Below are positions 42,377 through 51,347 of a stretch of DNA of 64,000 nt, in pieces. The notes beneath the pieces were generated by a model. That model saw nothing but the letters and a program-made list of their open reading frames with translations. It did no database searches and was not told where the DNA came from. The stretch covers positions 20,023-84,022 of the forward strand of contig CAJTUA010000005.1 of NCBI GenBank assembly GCA_910579615.1. Direction: 5' to 3'. Every line of letters begins with the position of its first letter. The first letter of the stretch is position 1. A program made the position numbers and the translations under genes. Origin of the DNA: an uncultured Lachnospiraceae bacterium (GTDB lineage: Bacteria > Bacillota > Clostridia > Lachnospirales > Lachnospiraceae).

Positions 42377-42790
42377 ATGATGAGTACAGAATTGATTCGT
42401 AAGGAAGAGGATGGAACACTTAGTTTTGGGGATTACACCCTGTCGGAGAAGTCGAAAGTAAACGATTTCGAGTTTAACGGGGATTTATATAAAGTCAAGA
42501 CCTTTTGTGAGATGACAAAGCTTGAGAAAAACGGCATGTTTGTCTATGAGTCCGTGCCGGGAACCGCGGTGGGGCATTTTGAGGTTTCGGAGAAATCGGT
42601 ATCGTTTTTTGTGACGGCGAAGGAGGATGCGCAGATTACGCTTGAGCTTGAGCCGGAGAAGGAGTACAGGATTTATATCAATGATACAAATGTCGGCAGG
42701 ATGAAGACGAACCTTGGGGGAAAGCTTGTATTGAGCATCGAGAAGAACTCCGCTGAAAGCTCGGCGGTGCGCGTCGTAAAGTGCGTGTGA
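42377..42790 (+). CDS. Small conserved protein (137 aa), unknown function
   Basis: A 137-aa soluble, beta-rich protein (LSFGDYTLSEKSKVNDFEFNGDLYKVKTF, then VTAKEDAQITLELEPEKEYRIYIND). I recall relatives in Clostridia carrying the label endosialidase, but nothing here supports an enzyme. AAGGAGG precedes two adjacent ATGs (42377 and 42380). It precedes radA by 17 bases and is probably in the same operon. Confidence 0.75.
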   Translation: MMSTELIRKEEDGTLSFGDYTLSEKSKVNDFEFNGDLYKVKTFCEMTKLEKNGMFVYESVPGTAVGHFEVSEKSVSFFVTAKEDAQITLELEPEKEYRIYINDTNVGRMKTNLGGKLVLSIEKNSAESSAVRVVKCV

Positions 42791-42807
42791 CCGGGCAGGG
42801 GGCTTAG

Positions 42808-44187
42808 ATGGCAACCAGGGCGAAAAACATATTTTTCTGTGCGGAGTGCGGGTACGAGTCGCCCAAATGGCTCGGGCAGTGTCCGGGATGCCGGGCGTGG
42901 AACAGCTTTGCGGAGGAGCCGGTGCAAAAAAAGGCTCCCGCAGGCGGTTTTGTAAGCGCGGGGAAAAGGGCGGTGCCGCAGAGGCTTTCCGAGGTGACAC
43001 AGACGGCGCAGGAGCGGATTGGCAGCGGGATTGGCGAGTTTGACCGCGTACTGGGGGGCGGCATTGTGCCGGGTTCCCTGGTGCTTGTCGGAGGGGATCC
43101 CGGCATTGGGAAATCAACGCTGCTGCTTCAGATGAGCAGCATTTTATCGGAGGCGGGGCATGTGGTGCTCTACATTTCCGGGGAGGAATCGCCGCAGCAG
43201 ATTAAGCTGCGTGCCGACCGCCTCGATAAGCCGTCCGGAAAGCTCCTCCTGCTTGCGGAGACGAATCTTGATGCGGTGGAGGCGGTCATTGAGCAGCAAA
43301 AACCGGAGATTGTCATTATCGATTCCATCCAGACGATGTTCCGGGAGGATATCCAGGCCTCGCCCGGCTCCGTCAGCCAGGTGCGCGAGACGACGGGCAG
43401 CCTGCTTCGCGTCGCGAAGGGGCAGGGCATCACGATTTTTATCGTCGGCCATGTGACGAAGGAAGGTGTGGTGGCAGGTCCGAGAGTGTTAGAACACATG
43501 GTGGATACCGTGTTGTATTTTGAGGGGGAGAATGCGGCATCCTACCGTATTTTGCGCGCGGTGAAGAACCGTTTCGGCTCGACAAATGAAATCGGTGTGT
43601 TCGAGATGTGCCAGAACGGCCTGGCGGAAATTTTAAATCCGTCGGAATATCTTCTGGAAGGCCGGCCGGAGAATGAGCCGGGTTCCGTTGTGGCGGCAAT
43701 GATGGAGGGGAGCCGGACAATGCTTGTGGAAGTGCAGGCATTGGTCTGCCAGACCAATTTCAACATGCCAAGGCGCACGGCGGCGGGGATGGATTACAAC
43801 CGCGTAAACCTGCTGTTGGCGGTGCTTGAAAAAAGGCTTGGGATTCAGCTTGCTTTCTGTGATGCCTACATCAATGTGGCGGGCGGGATGCGCATCAGCG
43901 AGCCCGCGCTTGACTTGGCGGTGGTATTTGCCATATTGTCAAGCTATAAGAACAAGGCGGTGCCGGAGCATACGATTGTCTTCGGGGAAGTGGGCTTAAC
44001 CGGGGAGGTCAGGGCGGTCAGCATGGCTGCGGGGCGTGTCGCTGAGGCGGCAAAGCTTGGCTATGCACAGTGCATCCTGCCGTATGCCAACTTAGAGGGC
44101 ATGAAGAAAAACAGGAAAGAGTTTGGTGGGATTTCCCTGGTAGGAGTAAAAAATGTGAGGGATTTATTCGGATTATTGGAAAGGTAA
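42808..44187 (+). CDS. radA: DNA repair protein RadA
   Basis: A 459-aa RecA-related ATPase for recombination intermediate processing. An N-terminal C4 zinc finger (C11, C14, C25, C28 in FCAECGYES..QCPGC), Walker A GGDPGIGKST, the RadA-specific KNRFG motif, and a C-terminal Lon-like domain (about 285-455; GMDYNRVNLLLAVLEKRLG..DAYINVAGG) are all present. Length is typical. Confidence 0.97.
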   Translation: MATRAKNIFFCAECGYESPKWLGQCPGCRAWNSFAEEPVQKKAPAGGFVSAGKRAVPQRLSEVTQTAQERIGSGIGEFDRVLGGGIVPGSLVLVGGDPGIGKSTLLLQMSSILSEAGHVVLYISGEESPQQIKLRADRLDKPSGKLLLLAETNLDAVEAVIEQQKPEIVIIDSIQTMFREDIQASPGSVSQVRETTGSLLRVAKGQGITIFIVGHVTKEGVVAGPRVLEHMVDTVLYFEGENAASYRILRAVKNRFGSTNEIGVFEMCQNGLAEILNPSEYLLEGRPENEPGSVVAAMMEGSRTMLVEVQALVCQTNFNMPRRTAAGMDYNRVNLLLAVLEKRLGIQLAFCDAYINVAGGMRISEPALDLAVVFAILSSYKNKAVPEHTIVFGEVGLTGEVRAVSMAAGRVAEAAKLGYAQCILPYANLEGMKKNRKEFGGISLVGVKNVRDLFGLLER

Positions 44188-44190
44188 AGT

Positions 44191-44619
44191 GTGTCAATGA
44201 AGAATCTCGGTAACAAATGGCTGGAAAGTGTAGAGCGATTGTCGCAGGCGCAGCTGCAGGCAGGGCAGAGTGCGTTCGATGCGCTGAATGAACATGATAA
44301 GCTGCTGCAGCTCATCCGTATGCTTGCCATAAATGTGGAGGGGGTATTTTCCTCCATGGATATGGCGAATATGGAGCTTGCGGCTACACTCGAAAAGGCC
44401 ACACGGGATGCAGTGCGGGAGGAAGACGGGCAGCGCCTGCTCCAGATGAATGAGGAGAATTTAAGGACTGCGGAGCAGTTTGCACAAATGTTGCAGAGCG
44501 TGATGACGGCGGCGGAAATTGGCAGTGAGAGGATACATAGGATGGAAGAGGATATTGCCTTTGCGCAGGAGGCGTTGGAAAATCTTTGTGAAGTGGCGGG
44601 TGAACTGGACGGAAATTAA
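44191..44619 (+). CDS. Helical protein of unknown function (142 aa)
   Basis: A 142-aa almost fully helical, coiled-coil-like protein (SQAQLQAGQSAFDALNEHDKL, then MNEENLRTAEQFAQMLQSV). GTG at 44191 lies 5 bases after AAAGG and is kept as start; ATG 44197 is possible. It starts 3 bases after radA and is probably in the same message. No family is recognised. Confidence 0.65.
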   Translation: MSMKNLGNKWLESVERLSQAQLQAGQSAFDALNEHDKLLQLIRMLAINVEGVFSSMDMANMELAATLEKATRDAVREEDGQRLLQMNEENLRTAEQFAQMLQSVMTAAEIGSERIHRMEEDIAFAQEALENLCEVAGELDGN

Positions 44620-44663
44620 GGACGCAGGAAAATACGGACAGTGCATTGGTTTGGAGGCGAAAG

Positions 44664-46178
44664 ATGGTGGAGAAGAAAAAACATGCCAGGAAGGCTGTGG
44701 GATATGCAATCGTGTTGGCGCTGTTATTTACCTCCTGCGGCAAAAAGGAACCGCAGAGTGACGGTCTGGTGCCGATGGAGACGGCAAAAAGCTACGAGCA
44801 TGTCGTGAGGGCAGAAAATACAGACCCCAACCCCGGCATCGGGGATGGGCAGACAGATCTAGGGACACCCGGAAATGACGTGGGTGATACGGGCACGGTG
44901 ACGCCGCCCGTGACAGGGACACCACAGGATACCGTGACACCAAAGCCGGATGACGGGAACCAGGATGAAGATATTGTGTATGTTGCGGTTTCAAAGCTGA
45001 ACCTGCGCGCGGAGCCATCGCTTGACTCGGAGGTTATAGCACAGGCAAAATATGGGGATTCCTTTGTGCGGACAGAGAAGGGAACCGAAGGTTGGGATAA
45101 ACTTCTTTACAACGGACAGGAAGTCTACGCATATGCAGAGTACCTTTCGGAGCAAAAGGTTGCCGGGGCAAATAACACGATTTCCGCGCAGTTTACGGCA
45201 GATGCTAAAAAAAAAATGAAAGTTGTGGATACGGGGAAACAGATTTATTCCTATGATGAGATGTGCGGGGATTTGGAAGAGCTGAAACAACTTTATCCGG
45301 GCAGGTTTTCCTGCCAGTCCGTCGGCACAACACTGGATGGCAGGAATCTTTATGAAATCGTGTTTGGAAACCCCGCAGCCGAAAAAACAATTATTATCCA
45401 GGCAGGCATCCATGCGCGGGAGTATATGACATCGCAGCTTGTGATGGCGCAGCTGGAGTTTTATTTATGCTGCCCAGAGGATGCCGTATATGGGCAGACC
45501 ACGCTTGGCGGGCTTTTCAACCAGGTTTCGGTGCACCTTTACCCGATGGTGAACCCGGATGGGATTTCCATCAGCCAGTATGGGCTGGACGGAATCGAAA
45601 GCGCGTCCATACGCGCGGATATCAAAAGCTGGTATGACCGTGACAAGCGGGAGGGAAAAACCGCTTACTCGTTGGAGGATTATCTCAAATACTGGAAAGC
45701 CAATGCGAACGGGGTGGATTTGAACCGGAATTTTGACTATGGTTTTGCGGAGTATTCCGGTGCGGCATATCCCGGCGCAATGAAATATAAAGGGAGCGCA
45801 CCGGGGTCGGAGGCGGAATCGGCGGTGCTAATCCGGCGCACAAGGGAGCTTTCCCCGGCGCTCGCAGTAAGCTACCATGCATCCGGCAGCGTGATTTACT
45901 GGGATTACGGGCAGACGGGGAATCTGCGCACAGTATGCAGCGCCATGGTGGATGTGATCCATGGGGTAAACCGCAATGAAATACGCTATGCGGCTACGGA
46001 CAAACAGGATGCTGCCGGGTATGGGGACTGGCTTGTGATGTCGGAGGGGATTCCGTCGGCGACAATTGAGATTGGCGTTGGAACCGCGCCGCTTGCGGCA
46101 AGCGAATTTCCGGATATATGGGACAGGAATGAGATGATGTGGGCGGCGCTCGCAGATTTTGCGAGGACGCAGCGTTAG
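44664..46178 (+). CDS. M14 zinc carboxypeptidase lipoprotein with SH3b domain
   Basis: A 504-aa exported lipoprotein (signal with lipobox LFTSC). A Thr/Pro/Gly linker (about 25-100) is followed by an SH3b domain (about 105-165; KLNLRAEPSLDSEV) and an M14 carboxypeptidase domain (about 185-504). Zinc ligands are in IHAREYM (His, Glu) and SYHASG (His), VDLNRNFD supplies the substrate Arg, and the catalytic Glu is in ATIEIGVG. It probably trims peptidoglycan peptides. ATG 44664 follows TTGGAGG. Confidence 0.9.
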   Translation: MVEKKKHARKAVGYAIVLALLFTSCGKKEPQSDGLVPMETAKSYEHVVRAENTDPNPGIGDGQTDLGTPGNDVGDTGTVTPPVTGTPQDTVTPKPDDGNQDEDIVYVAVSKLNLRAEPSLDSEVIAQAKYGDSFVRTEKGTEGWDKLLYNGQEVYAYAEYLSEQKVAGANNTISAQFTADAKKKMKVVDTGKQIYSYDEMCGDLEELKQLYPGRFSCQSVGTTLDGRNLYEIVFGNPAAEKTIIIQAGIHAREYMTSQLVMAQLEFYLCCPEDAVYGQTTLGGLFNQVSVHLYPMVNPDGISISQYGLDGIESASIRADIKSWYDRDKREGKTAYSLEDYLKYWKANANGVDLNRNFDYGFAEYSGAAYPGAMKYKGSAPGSEAESAVLIRRTRELSPALAVSYHASGSVIYWDYGQTGNLRTVCSAMVDVIHGVNRNEIRYAATDKQDAAGYGDWLVMSEGIPSATIEIGVGTAPLAASEFPDIWDRNEMMWAALADFARTQR

Positions 46179-46232
46179 GCATAGAGGTCTCGGATTATAA
46201 AGTGCAGATTATGAAAGGATGGTAAACAGATT

Positions 46233-46802
46233 ATGAATCAGAACATGGCTTTGCTTTCGCAGACAGAAATCGATACATTACTTAACTTTTTGCAAAAAAG
46301 TAAAGTTGGTGAGGAGGTTATGGATCAGGCCAGTATTGACCGTCTGATTCACCTTTTACAAAGTGACCAGAAGCGCGAAGTGAAATTCAATACCAATATG
46401 CCGGAAGTACATGGGGAGGAAGAACATGCGCTGCTGCTGGTTGATGCCTTTGGAAGTGTAGAGGAACAGCGCAGGTGTGTGCTTGAGTGTCAGGTGGATG
46501 ACGCAACAAAATATCTGCGCATCATCTGCCGGGATGAGAAGAAGGATGCAGAGTACGAGATTACCCCGGCGTGCGTGAGCGAGCTGCGTTATCGCGGTGC
46601 GGATAAGAGCAGTTGGGGGTATGCGGTTCCGCCGGTGACTTTTGACCACATTGCGGCTATGATGTCAATCAAATACACGAAATCCGTATTTGATAAAATC
46701 TGCCAAATTTTTGCAGAACACATGTTTGGGGATGCCCAGATAACGATACCGGAGATATATATGCCGACGACATATGACCTGATTCACCATCTAAAGGATT
46801 AA
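46233..46802 (+). CDS. Uncharacterised protein with FliM-like N-terminal peptide
   Basis: A 189-aa soluble protein. The first residues contain LLSQTEIDTLLNFLQ, similar to the LSQ-EID-LL peptide by which FliM and FliY bind CheY~P. The rest (about 70-189) shows no flagellar domain; it has VLECQVDDATKYLRIICRDE and a helical C-terminus. No chemotaxis or flagellar genes are in the window. ATG 46245 is an alternative start. Function unknown. Confidence 0.65.
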   Translation: MNQNMALLSQTEIDTLLNFLQKSKVGEEVMDQASIDRLIHLLQSDQKREVKFNTNMPEVHGEEEHALLLVDAFGSVEEQRRCVLECQVDDATKYLRIICRDEKKDAEYEITPACVSELRYRGADKSSWGYAVPPVTFDHIAAMMSIKYTKSVFDKICQIFAEHMFGDAQITIPEIYMPTTYDLIHHLKD

Positions 46803-47004
46803 ATTTTTGGCAGTCATTGCGAAAAATAACGAAAATATTTGCGCATTTCTTCCAATCAAGGAAAAAACAGCAGGTATTTCGCAAGGGATACGGGCAATAC
46901 CTTAGGAAAATTTACAAAAACGCAGAAAAAAAGAAAAGCCACATGGTGCAGATTATACAAATTTTTCTCCCTTTTTCCGCGGACAAATCACGGAAACCTC
47001 ACCG

Positions 47005-47033
47005 TTGACGTAGAATGGAAAATGTGATATAAC
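47005..47033 (+). promoter_or_regulatory. Promoter of the HPr-like gene
   Basis: TTGACG, 17 bp and TATAAC. The preceding 46803-47004 stretch is AT-rich with no gene seen. Confidence 0.7.
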
Positions 47034-47068
47034 ATACCATAAATCAAGGAAGTGAGGTGAGATGAAAG

Positions 47069-47290
47069 ATGGAAAAGAACATGGTAAAATTTAATCGTGT
47101 GGACGATGTAAGGGAATTTGTTGCCGCAGCGGCGAAATGCGATTTTGACATCGACGTAACCTATAACAAGGTGGTGGTAGATGCAAAATCTTTTCTCGGC
47201 GTATTAAGTCTGGCATCGCTTCCGGTATTGGTTGCAATGCACGGTGAGAATCCACAGCTTCGTCAGGTTTGCCAGAAATTTGCCTGCTAA
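47069..47290 (+). CDS. HPr-like protein lacking the active-site histidine
   Basis: A 73-aa protein with the HPr fold pattern: DVREFVAAAAKCDFDIDVTYNKVVVDAKSFLGVLSL. The Ser46 region (KSFLGVLSL for KSIMGVMSL) is kept, but the RPA-type loop with phosphorylatable His15 is absent. It therefore cannot carry phosphate in the PTS as HPr does. Crh of Bacillus, a CcpA cofactor lacking His15, is the closest known parallel. A role in carbon control is inferred. Confidence 0.8.
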   Translation: MEKNMVKFNRVDDVREFVAAAAKCDFDIDVTYNKVVVDAKSFLGVLSLASLPVLVAMHGENPQLRQVCQKFAC

Positions 47291-47312
47291 GATAAGAGCA
47301 GGAAAGAGGTAT

Positions 47313-47362
47313 TGCCGCGCATAAGAAATACAAATTTTTCTTTGCGCGGCAGCCCTTTTTTT
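47313..47362 (+). terminator. Terminator of the HPr-like gene
   Basis: TGCCGCGC and GCGCGGCA form an 8-bp stem around 23 bases, followed by a T7 run. Confidence 0.85.
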
Positions 47363-47398
47363 GGATAAAAGGAAATGCGGAAATTTGAGAAAAAATTG

Positions 47399-47427
47399 TT
47401 GACAATTCCCGCGGATTGTTGTATACT
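47399..47427 (+). promoter_or_regulatory. tRNA-Trp promoter
   Basis: TTGACA, 17 bp and TATACT, 20 bases before the tRNA. Confidence 0.85.
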
Positions 47428-47446
47428 GTATAAGCATCAGTGATGT

Positions 47447-47517
47447 AGGGGTATCTTCCAAAGGTAGGATGCCGGTCTCCAAAACCGTTAATGAGGGTTC
47501 GAATCCTTCTGCCCCTG
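47447..47517 (+). tRNA. tRNA-Trp (CCA)
   Basis: Acceptor AGGGGTA with TGCCCCT and G73, D-arm with AAAGGTAGG, anticodon stem CCGGT/ACCGT with loop CTCCAAA (anticodon CCA), T-arm GAGGG-TTCGAAT-CCTTC. CCA end is not encoded. A terminator-like stem AAGCCTG/CAGGCTT plus TTT follows (about 47523-47571). Confidence 0.95.
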
Positions 47518-47613
47518 TTGAAAAGCCTGTGCGCAGAGCCAGAGATGGTTTGCCGTGCAGGCTTTTTCCGTGCGTAATTTTCTGGCAGGATTTCCGGATA
47601 TTTCCGGAAAAAC

Positions 47614-47712
47614 AGGGGCTGTTGCATAATGTGATGACTCCGCAATATATGGCGTATCTGTCGGATGGATACGCCGCATATCGCAGAATACAGGCATTTT
47701 GCAACAGCCCCT
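47614..47712. mobile_element. 99-bp MITE-like element with IS-type termini
   Basis: Terminal inverted repeats AGGGGCTGTTGCATAATG (47614-47631) and CATTTTGCAACAGCCCCT (47695-47712) match at 17 of 18 bases. The ends resemble those of IS1182-type transposons. Only a small inner hairpin (GGCGTATC/GGATACGCC) lies between, with no gene. No target duplication is obvious. It sits between tRNA-Trp and the end of typA. Confidence 0.7.
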
Positions 47713-47741
47713 ATCTGCTGTTTTGTATTTCTTATCTTTCT

Positions 47742-49568
47742 TTACTTGCGCTGTGACCTTTTGCGCATCAGCGGGTCAAGGATTTTCTTGCGGATGCGCA
47801 GCGATTTTGGCGTAACTTCTAAAAGCTCGTCCGTATCGATAAATTCCAGCGCCTGCTCTAGGCTTAACACCTTTGGCGGAACGAGGCGGAGTGCTTCGTC
47901 GGCATTGGAGGAGCGCGTGTTCGTCAACTGCTTTTTCTTGCAGACATTGACTTCGACATCCTCCGTTTTGCCGTTCTGCCCGATGACCATACCGGCATAA
48001 ACCTTCTCGCCCGGGCTGATAAAAAGAATGCCGCGCTCCTGTGCGTTGAAAAGGCCGTAAGTAATTGCCTCGCCGGACTCAAAGGCAATCAGGCTTCCGG
48101 TTTTGCGGTACTGGATATCACCTTTGTAAGCGCTGTAACCCTCAAACGTAGTGTTTAAAATGCCGTTCCCCTTTGTGTCCGTCAAGAACTCGCCGCGGTA
48201 GCCAATCAGCCCCCTTGCAGGAATCAGAAACTCAAGGCGCGTATAACCGCCGCTTACGGTGGACATTCCTAAAAGCTCCCCCTTGCGCTCGGAAAGCTTC
48301 TGGATAACGGTGCCGGAAAACTCCTCCGGAACATCGACGAAAGCGCGCTCCATCGGCTCGGATTTTTTCCCGTCCTCGTCCGTGTGGTAAAGCACTTCCG
48401 CCTTGCTGACCGCGAACTCATAGCCCTCGCGGCGCATGTTTTCAATCAGGACGGACAGGTGCAGCTCCCCGCGCCCGGATACCTTGAATGCTTCGGTCGT
48501 ATCGGTCTCCTCGACGCGCAGGGAAACATCCGTATTCAGCTCGCGGAAAAGACGGTCGCGCAGATGGCGGGAGGTAACGAATTTTCCTTCCTGCCCTGCG
48601 AGCGGGCTGTCATTGACAATAAAATTCATTGCGATTGTCGGTTCGGAAATCTTCTGGAACGGAATCGGGGCAGGATGCTCCGGGGAGCAGAGCGTGTCGC
48701 CGATATGGATGTCAGGGATACCGGAAATTGCAACGATGGAGCCGATGCCCGCTTCCGCTACTTCTATCTTTTTCAAACCCTCAAATTCGTAGAGCTTACT
48801 GATTTTTACGCGCTTGCTCTTGGCTGGGTCATGGTGGTTTACAATTACCACATCCTGGTTGACTTTCACTTTACCGTTATCCACCTTGCCGATGCCGATG
48901 CGGCCGACATACTCGTTGTAGTCGATTGTGCTGATCAGGACCTGTGTACCCTCCTCCGGGTCGCCTTCTGGTGCCGGGATGTAGTCAAGGATTGTTTCAA
49001 AAAGCGGTTTCATGCTTTCTGGCTTGTCCTCAAGCTCAAGGATGGCGACCCCTGTTTTTGCGGATGCAAAGACGAATGGGCAGTCAAGCTGCTCGTCACT
49101 CGCGTCAAGTTCAATGAAAAGCTCGAGCACTTCGTCAATGACTTCCTTTGGCCTTGCTTCCGGGCGGTCAATTTTATTGATGCACACGATGACTGGGAGG
49201 TTTAACTCCAACGCTTTTTTCAATACGAATTTCGTCTGCGGCATTGCGCCCTCAAAAGCATCCACCACAAGGACGACACCGTTGACCATTTTCAGGACGC
49301 GCTCCACTTCGCCGCCAAAATCAGCATGCCCCGGCGTGTCGATAATATTGATTTTGACACCATTATAATTGATGGCAGTATTTTTTGCGAGAATGGTGAT
49401 GCCGCGCTCCTTCTCGATATCGCCCGAATCCATGACCCGCTCCTCAACCACCTGGTTTGTGCGGAACACGCCGCTTTGCTTTAGGAGCTCATCGACCAGG
49501 GTTGTTTTGCCGTGGTCAACATGGGCAATGATTGCGATATTGCGGATATCTTCACGTTTGATTTTCAT
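47742..49568 (-). CDS. typA: TypA/BipA ribosome-associated GTPase
   Basis: A 608-aa translational GTPase related to EF-G that aids 50S assembly and stress adaptation. G1 is AHVDHGKTTLVDEL, G3 is DTPGHADFGGEVER and G4 is NKIDRPEA. EF-G-like domains and the TypA-specific C-terminal domain (RGLIGYRGEFLTDTKGNG) follow. Length is normal. It is monocistronic and convergent with tRNA-Trp. Confidence 0.97.
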   Translation of the reverse strand: MKIKREDIRNIAIIAHVDHGKTTLVDELLKQSGVFRTNQVVEERVMDSGDIEKERGITILAKNTAINYNGVKINIIDTPGHADFGGEVERVLKMVNGVVLVVDAFEGAMPQTKFVLKKALELNLPVIVCINKIDRPEARPKEVIDEVLELFIELDASDEQLDCPFVFASAKTGVAILELEDKPESMKPLFETILDYIPAPEGDPEEGTQVLISTIDYNEYVGRIGIGKVDNGKVKVNQDVVIVNHHDPAKSKRVKISKLYEFEGLKKIEVAEAGIGSIVAISGIPDIHIGDTLCSPEHPAPIPFQKISEPTIAMNFIVNDSPLAGQEGKFVTSRHLRDRLFRELNTDVSLRVEETDTTEAFKVSGRGELHLSVLIENMRREGYEFAVSKAEVLYHTDEDGKKSEPMERAFVDVPEEFSGTVIQKLSERKGELLGMSTVSGGYTRLEFLIPARGLIGYRGEFLTDTKGNGILNTTFEGYSAYKGDIQYRKTGSLIAFESGEAITYGLFNAQERGILFISPGEKVYAGMVIGQNGKTEDVEVNVCKKKQLTNTRSSNADEALRLVPPKVLSLEQALEFIDTDELLEVTPKSLRIRKKILDPLMRKRSQRK

Positions 49569-49623
49569 AAGTTTCCTCGATTCTATTATTTATTGAGCAA
49601 AAAGGTGTTGTTCGCTATTTCAC

Positions 49624-49651
49624 ATCATACCATATTATGCCGATTTTACAA
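49624..49651 (-). promoter_or_regulatory. typA promoter
   Basis: On the minus strand TTGTAA (49651-49646), 16 bp and TATGAT (49629-49624) with preceding TG. Confidence 0.6.
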
Positions 49652-49876
49652 GTTTTTTTCGGGGCGGGAACAAAATTTGTATAGTTTTTCTGAAATTCTG
49701 TTCGGAAAAGTACAGAAAAATGAACAAAATGTTATCGGGAAAGAAGCAGAAGAAAGCACGAAATATAGAAGATATATTTTATGGGCGGAAAACGAGCGAC
49801 AAAAATGAAATATTCCACATCGGAGCGGGTAAAAAAAGAAAATGCTGAAAAAAATATGAAAAAACCCTAAAAAATA

Positions 49877-49906
49877 TTGCTATTTCTCCCGCGAATGGTG
49901 TATAAT
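49877..49906 (+). promoter_or_regulatory. Promoter of the SSB-like gene
   Basis: TTGCTA, 18 bp and TATAAT. It predicts a leader of about 190 nt. The AT-rich stretch 49652-49876 holds no gene. Confidence 0.65.
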
Positions 49907-50099
49907 GTCATCAACTTATAAGTTTTTATTTTTATTGGGTAGGAATTGCATCGAAAAAGGTCAAAAGGTATATTATTATGGGGAAACATGCGGTGAAAAG
50001 CACTTGAAATCCCAAGTTTTTCCACATATAATAATATGCGTGAGAATACTTTGTTTAGAGGAAATTCTGACGAACCAAAGGAAAGCGAGGGTAGTAAAT

Positions 50100-50795
50100 A
50101 TGACAGATAAAGTATTTGACAACAATCAGGTAACTGTGGCAGGGCAGGTCGTTAGCGAGTTTACCTACAGCCACGATGTTTTCGGAGAAGGTTTTTATCT
50201 GATGGAGATATCGGTGAACCGCTTAAGCGATACTTACGATATCATTCCGGTTATGGTGTCGGAGCGTCTGATTAATGTGAAGGAGTCCTGCAAGGGCAAA
50301 TTCGTGGAGATTAACGGACAGTTCCGGTCTTACAACCGCCACGAAGACAACAAAAACCGTCTTGTCCTCTCTGTTTTTGCGAGGGAGATAAGGATTATGG
50401 AGCACGGAGAGGAAGAGCATAAGCCGAATTACATATCGTTGGACGGCTTTGTGTGCAAACCACCTGTGTACCGCAAGACGCCGCTTGGCAGGGAGATTGC
50501 GGACATCCTTCTCGCAGTCAACCGCCCATACGGAAAATCGGATTACATCCCGTGTATCTGTTGGGGCAGGAACGCCCGCTTTGCGGACAGCTTTGAAGTT
50601 GGCGCACACCTTCAGGTGCAGGGCCGCATCCAGAGCAGGGAGTACCAGAAAAAGCTCAGCGAGACAGAATTTGAAAAGCGTGTTGCCTATGAGGTCAGTG
50701 TCAGCAAGCTTGACCTGATTGAAAAGGAGGAGGCACCGGTTGCTTCAGCAAAGGAGGAAGAAGCAGCGGAAGCCCCAGAAGAAGGGGAGGTATGA
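50100..50795 (+). CDS. Single-stranded DNA-binding (OB-fold) family protein
   Basis: A 231-aa protein with two SSB-type OB-fold regions: NQVTVAGQVVSEFTYSHDVFGEGFYLMEISVNRLSD (about 8-43) and ISLDGFVCKPPVYRKTPLGREIADILLAVNRP with YIPCICWGRNA and VQGRIQSREYQKK (about 105-190). An acidic tail follows. It is distinct from canonical ~140-aa SSB. ATG 50100 is chosen; a longer frame to 49905 covers the leader. Its usual partner processes are replication or repair, not further resolvable here. Confidence 0.8.
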   Translation: MTDKVFDNNQVTVAGQVVSEFTYSHDVFGEGFYLMEISVNRLSDTYDIIPVMVSERLINVKESCKGKFVEINGQFRSYNRHEDNKNRLVLSVFAREIRIMEHGEEEHKPNYISLDGFVCKPPVYRKTPLGREIADILLAVNRPYGKSDYIPCICWGRNARFADSFEVGAHLQVQGRIQSREYQKKLSETEFEKRVAYEVSVSKLDLIEKEEAPVASAKEEEAAEAPEEGEV

Positions 50796-50854
50796 AAAGA
50801 ACAGCGGGCAATGGCAGGTTCGCAAGATTTTTTTACCACAACTGAAAATTAGTA

Positions 50855-50883
50855 TTGACAAGGCAGACATGGAATGATAAGAT
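50855..50883 (+). promoter_or_regulatory. dapA promoter
   Basis: TTGACA, 17 bp and TAAGAT, start near 50890, just ahead of the riboswitch. Confidence 0.8.
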
Positions 50884-50889
50884 AGAAAC

Positions 50890-51179
50890 ACGTAATGCAT
50901 AGAGGTAGAGGCGCATCGATTAAGAGTAGACTGCAGGATATGTCAGGCATAGGGGAATGCAGAAGAAAGGATGAGATGCCGAAGGTGTGGGGTTCCTGAG
51001 ACTTCACATGCTGGGGGCAGGATGAAGAATCCGGTCACTGTCATTATAAAGGATTTCGGAATCCGTTTATGATGGGGAGCTACTGAAGGAACAATGCTGC
51101 GATGGGTTCGCAGTAGTTCATATTGTCCGTTGTATTGGCGGGCAGTGTTTCAGTCGGCAGTCCATGTCGGCTTTTTTTT
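50890..51179 (+). ncRNA. Lysine riboswitch (L-box)
   Basis: Conserved aptamer blocks occur in order: GAGGTAGAGGCGC, AAGAGTAGAC, GGATGAGATGCCGAA, GGTTCCTGAGAC, GGTCACTGTCATT and GGGGAGCTACTG (ends about 51085). A hairpin with CTGCGA/TCGCAG follows, and the leader ends in a T8 run at 51172-51179. Lysine should cause early termination and lower dapA expression. I could not resolve the terminator stem base by base. Confidence 0.92.
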
Positions 51180-51347
51180 ATGCGCAGGAGCGCGGGAATG
51201 TGCATGGATGCACATGGAAACGAGCTGCTTTGCAGTTGCGCTCCCCGCGCAGCGATATGCAGGCAGCGTGCCAGAAAAGGAAGAACACCCTGGTCTGGCG
51301 GTGCAGCAACGCAAATTTGGTTGAGATAAGGAAAGGAAGGGAAAAGT
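51180..51347. other. Spacer between riboswitch and dapA
   Basis: No gene. It begins ATGCGCAGGAGCG and holds the palindrome GAATGTGCATGGATGCACAT (about 51197-51216), both shared with the spacer after the pheS T-box. Confidence 0.5.

Noticed and set aside
48384..49205. 273-aa open frame on the + strand
   Set aside because: Antisense of typA; codon pattern mirrors the real gene.
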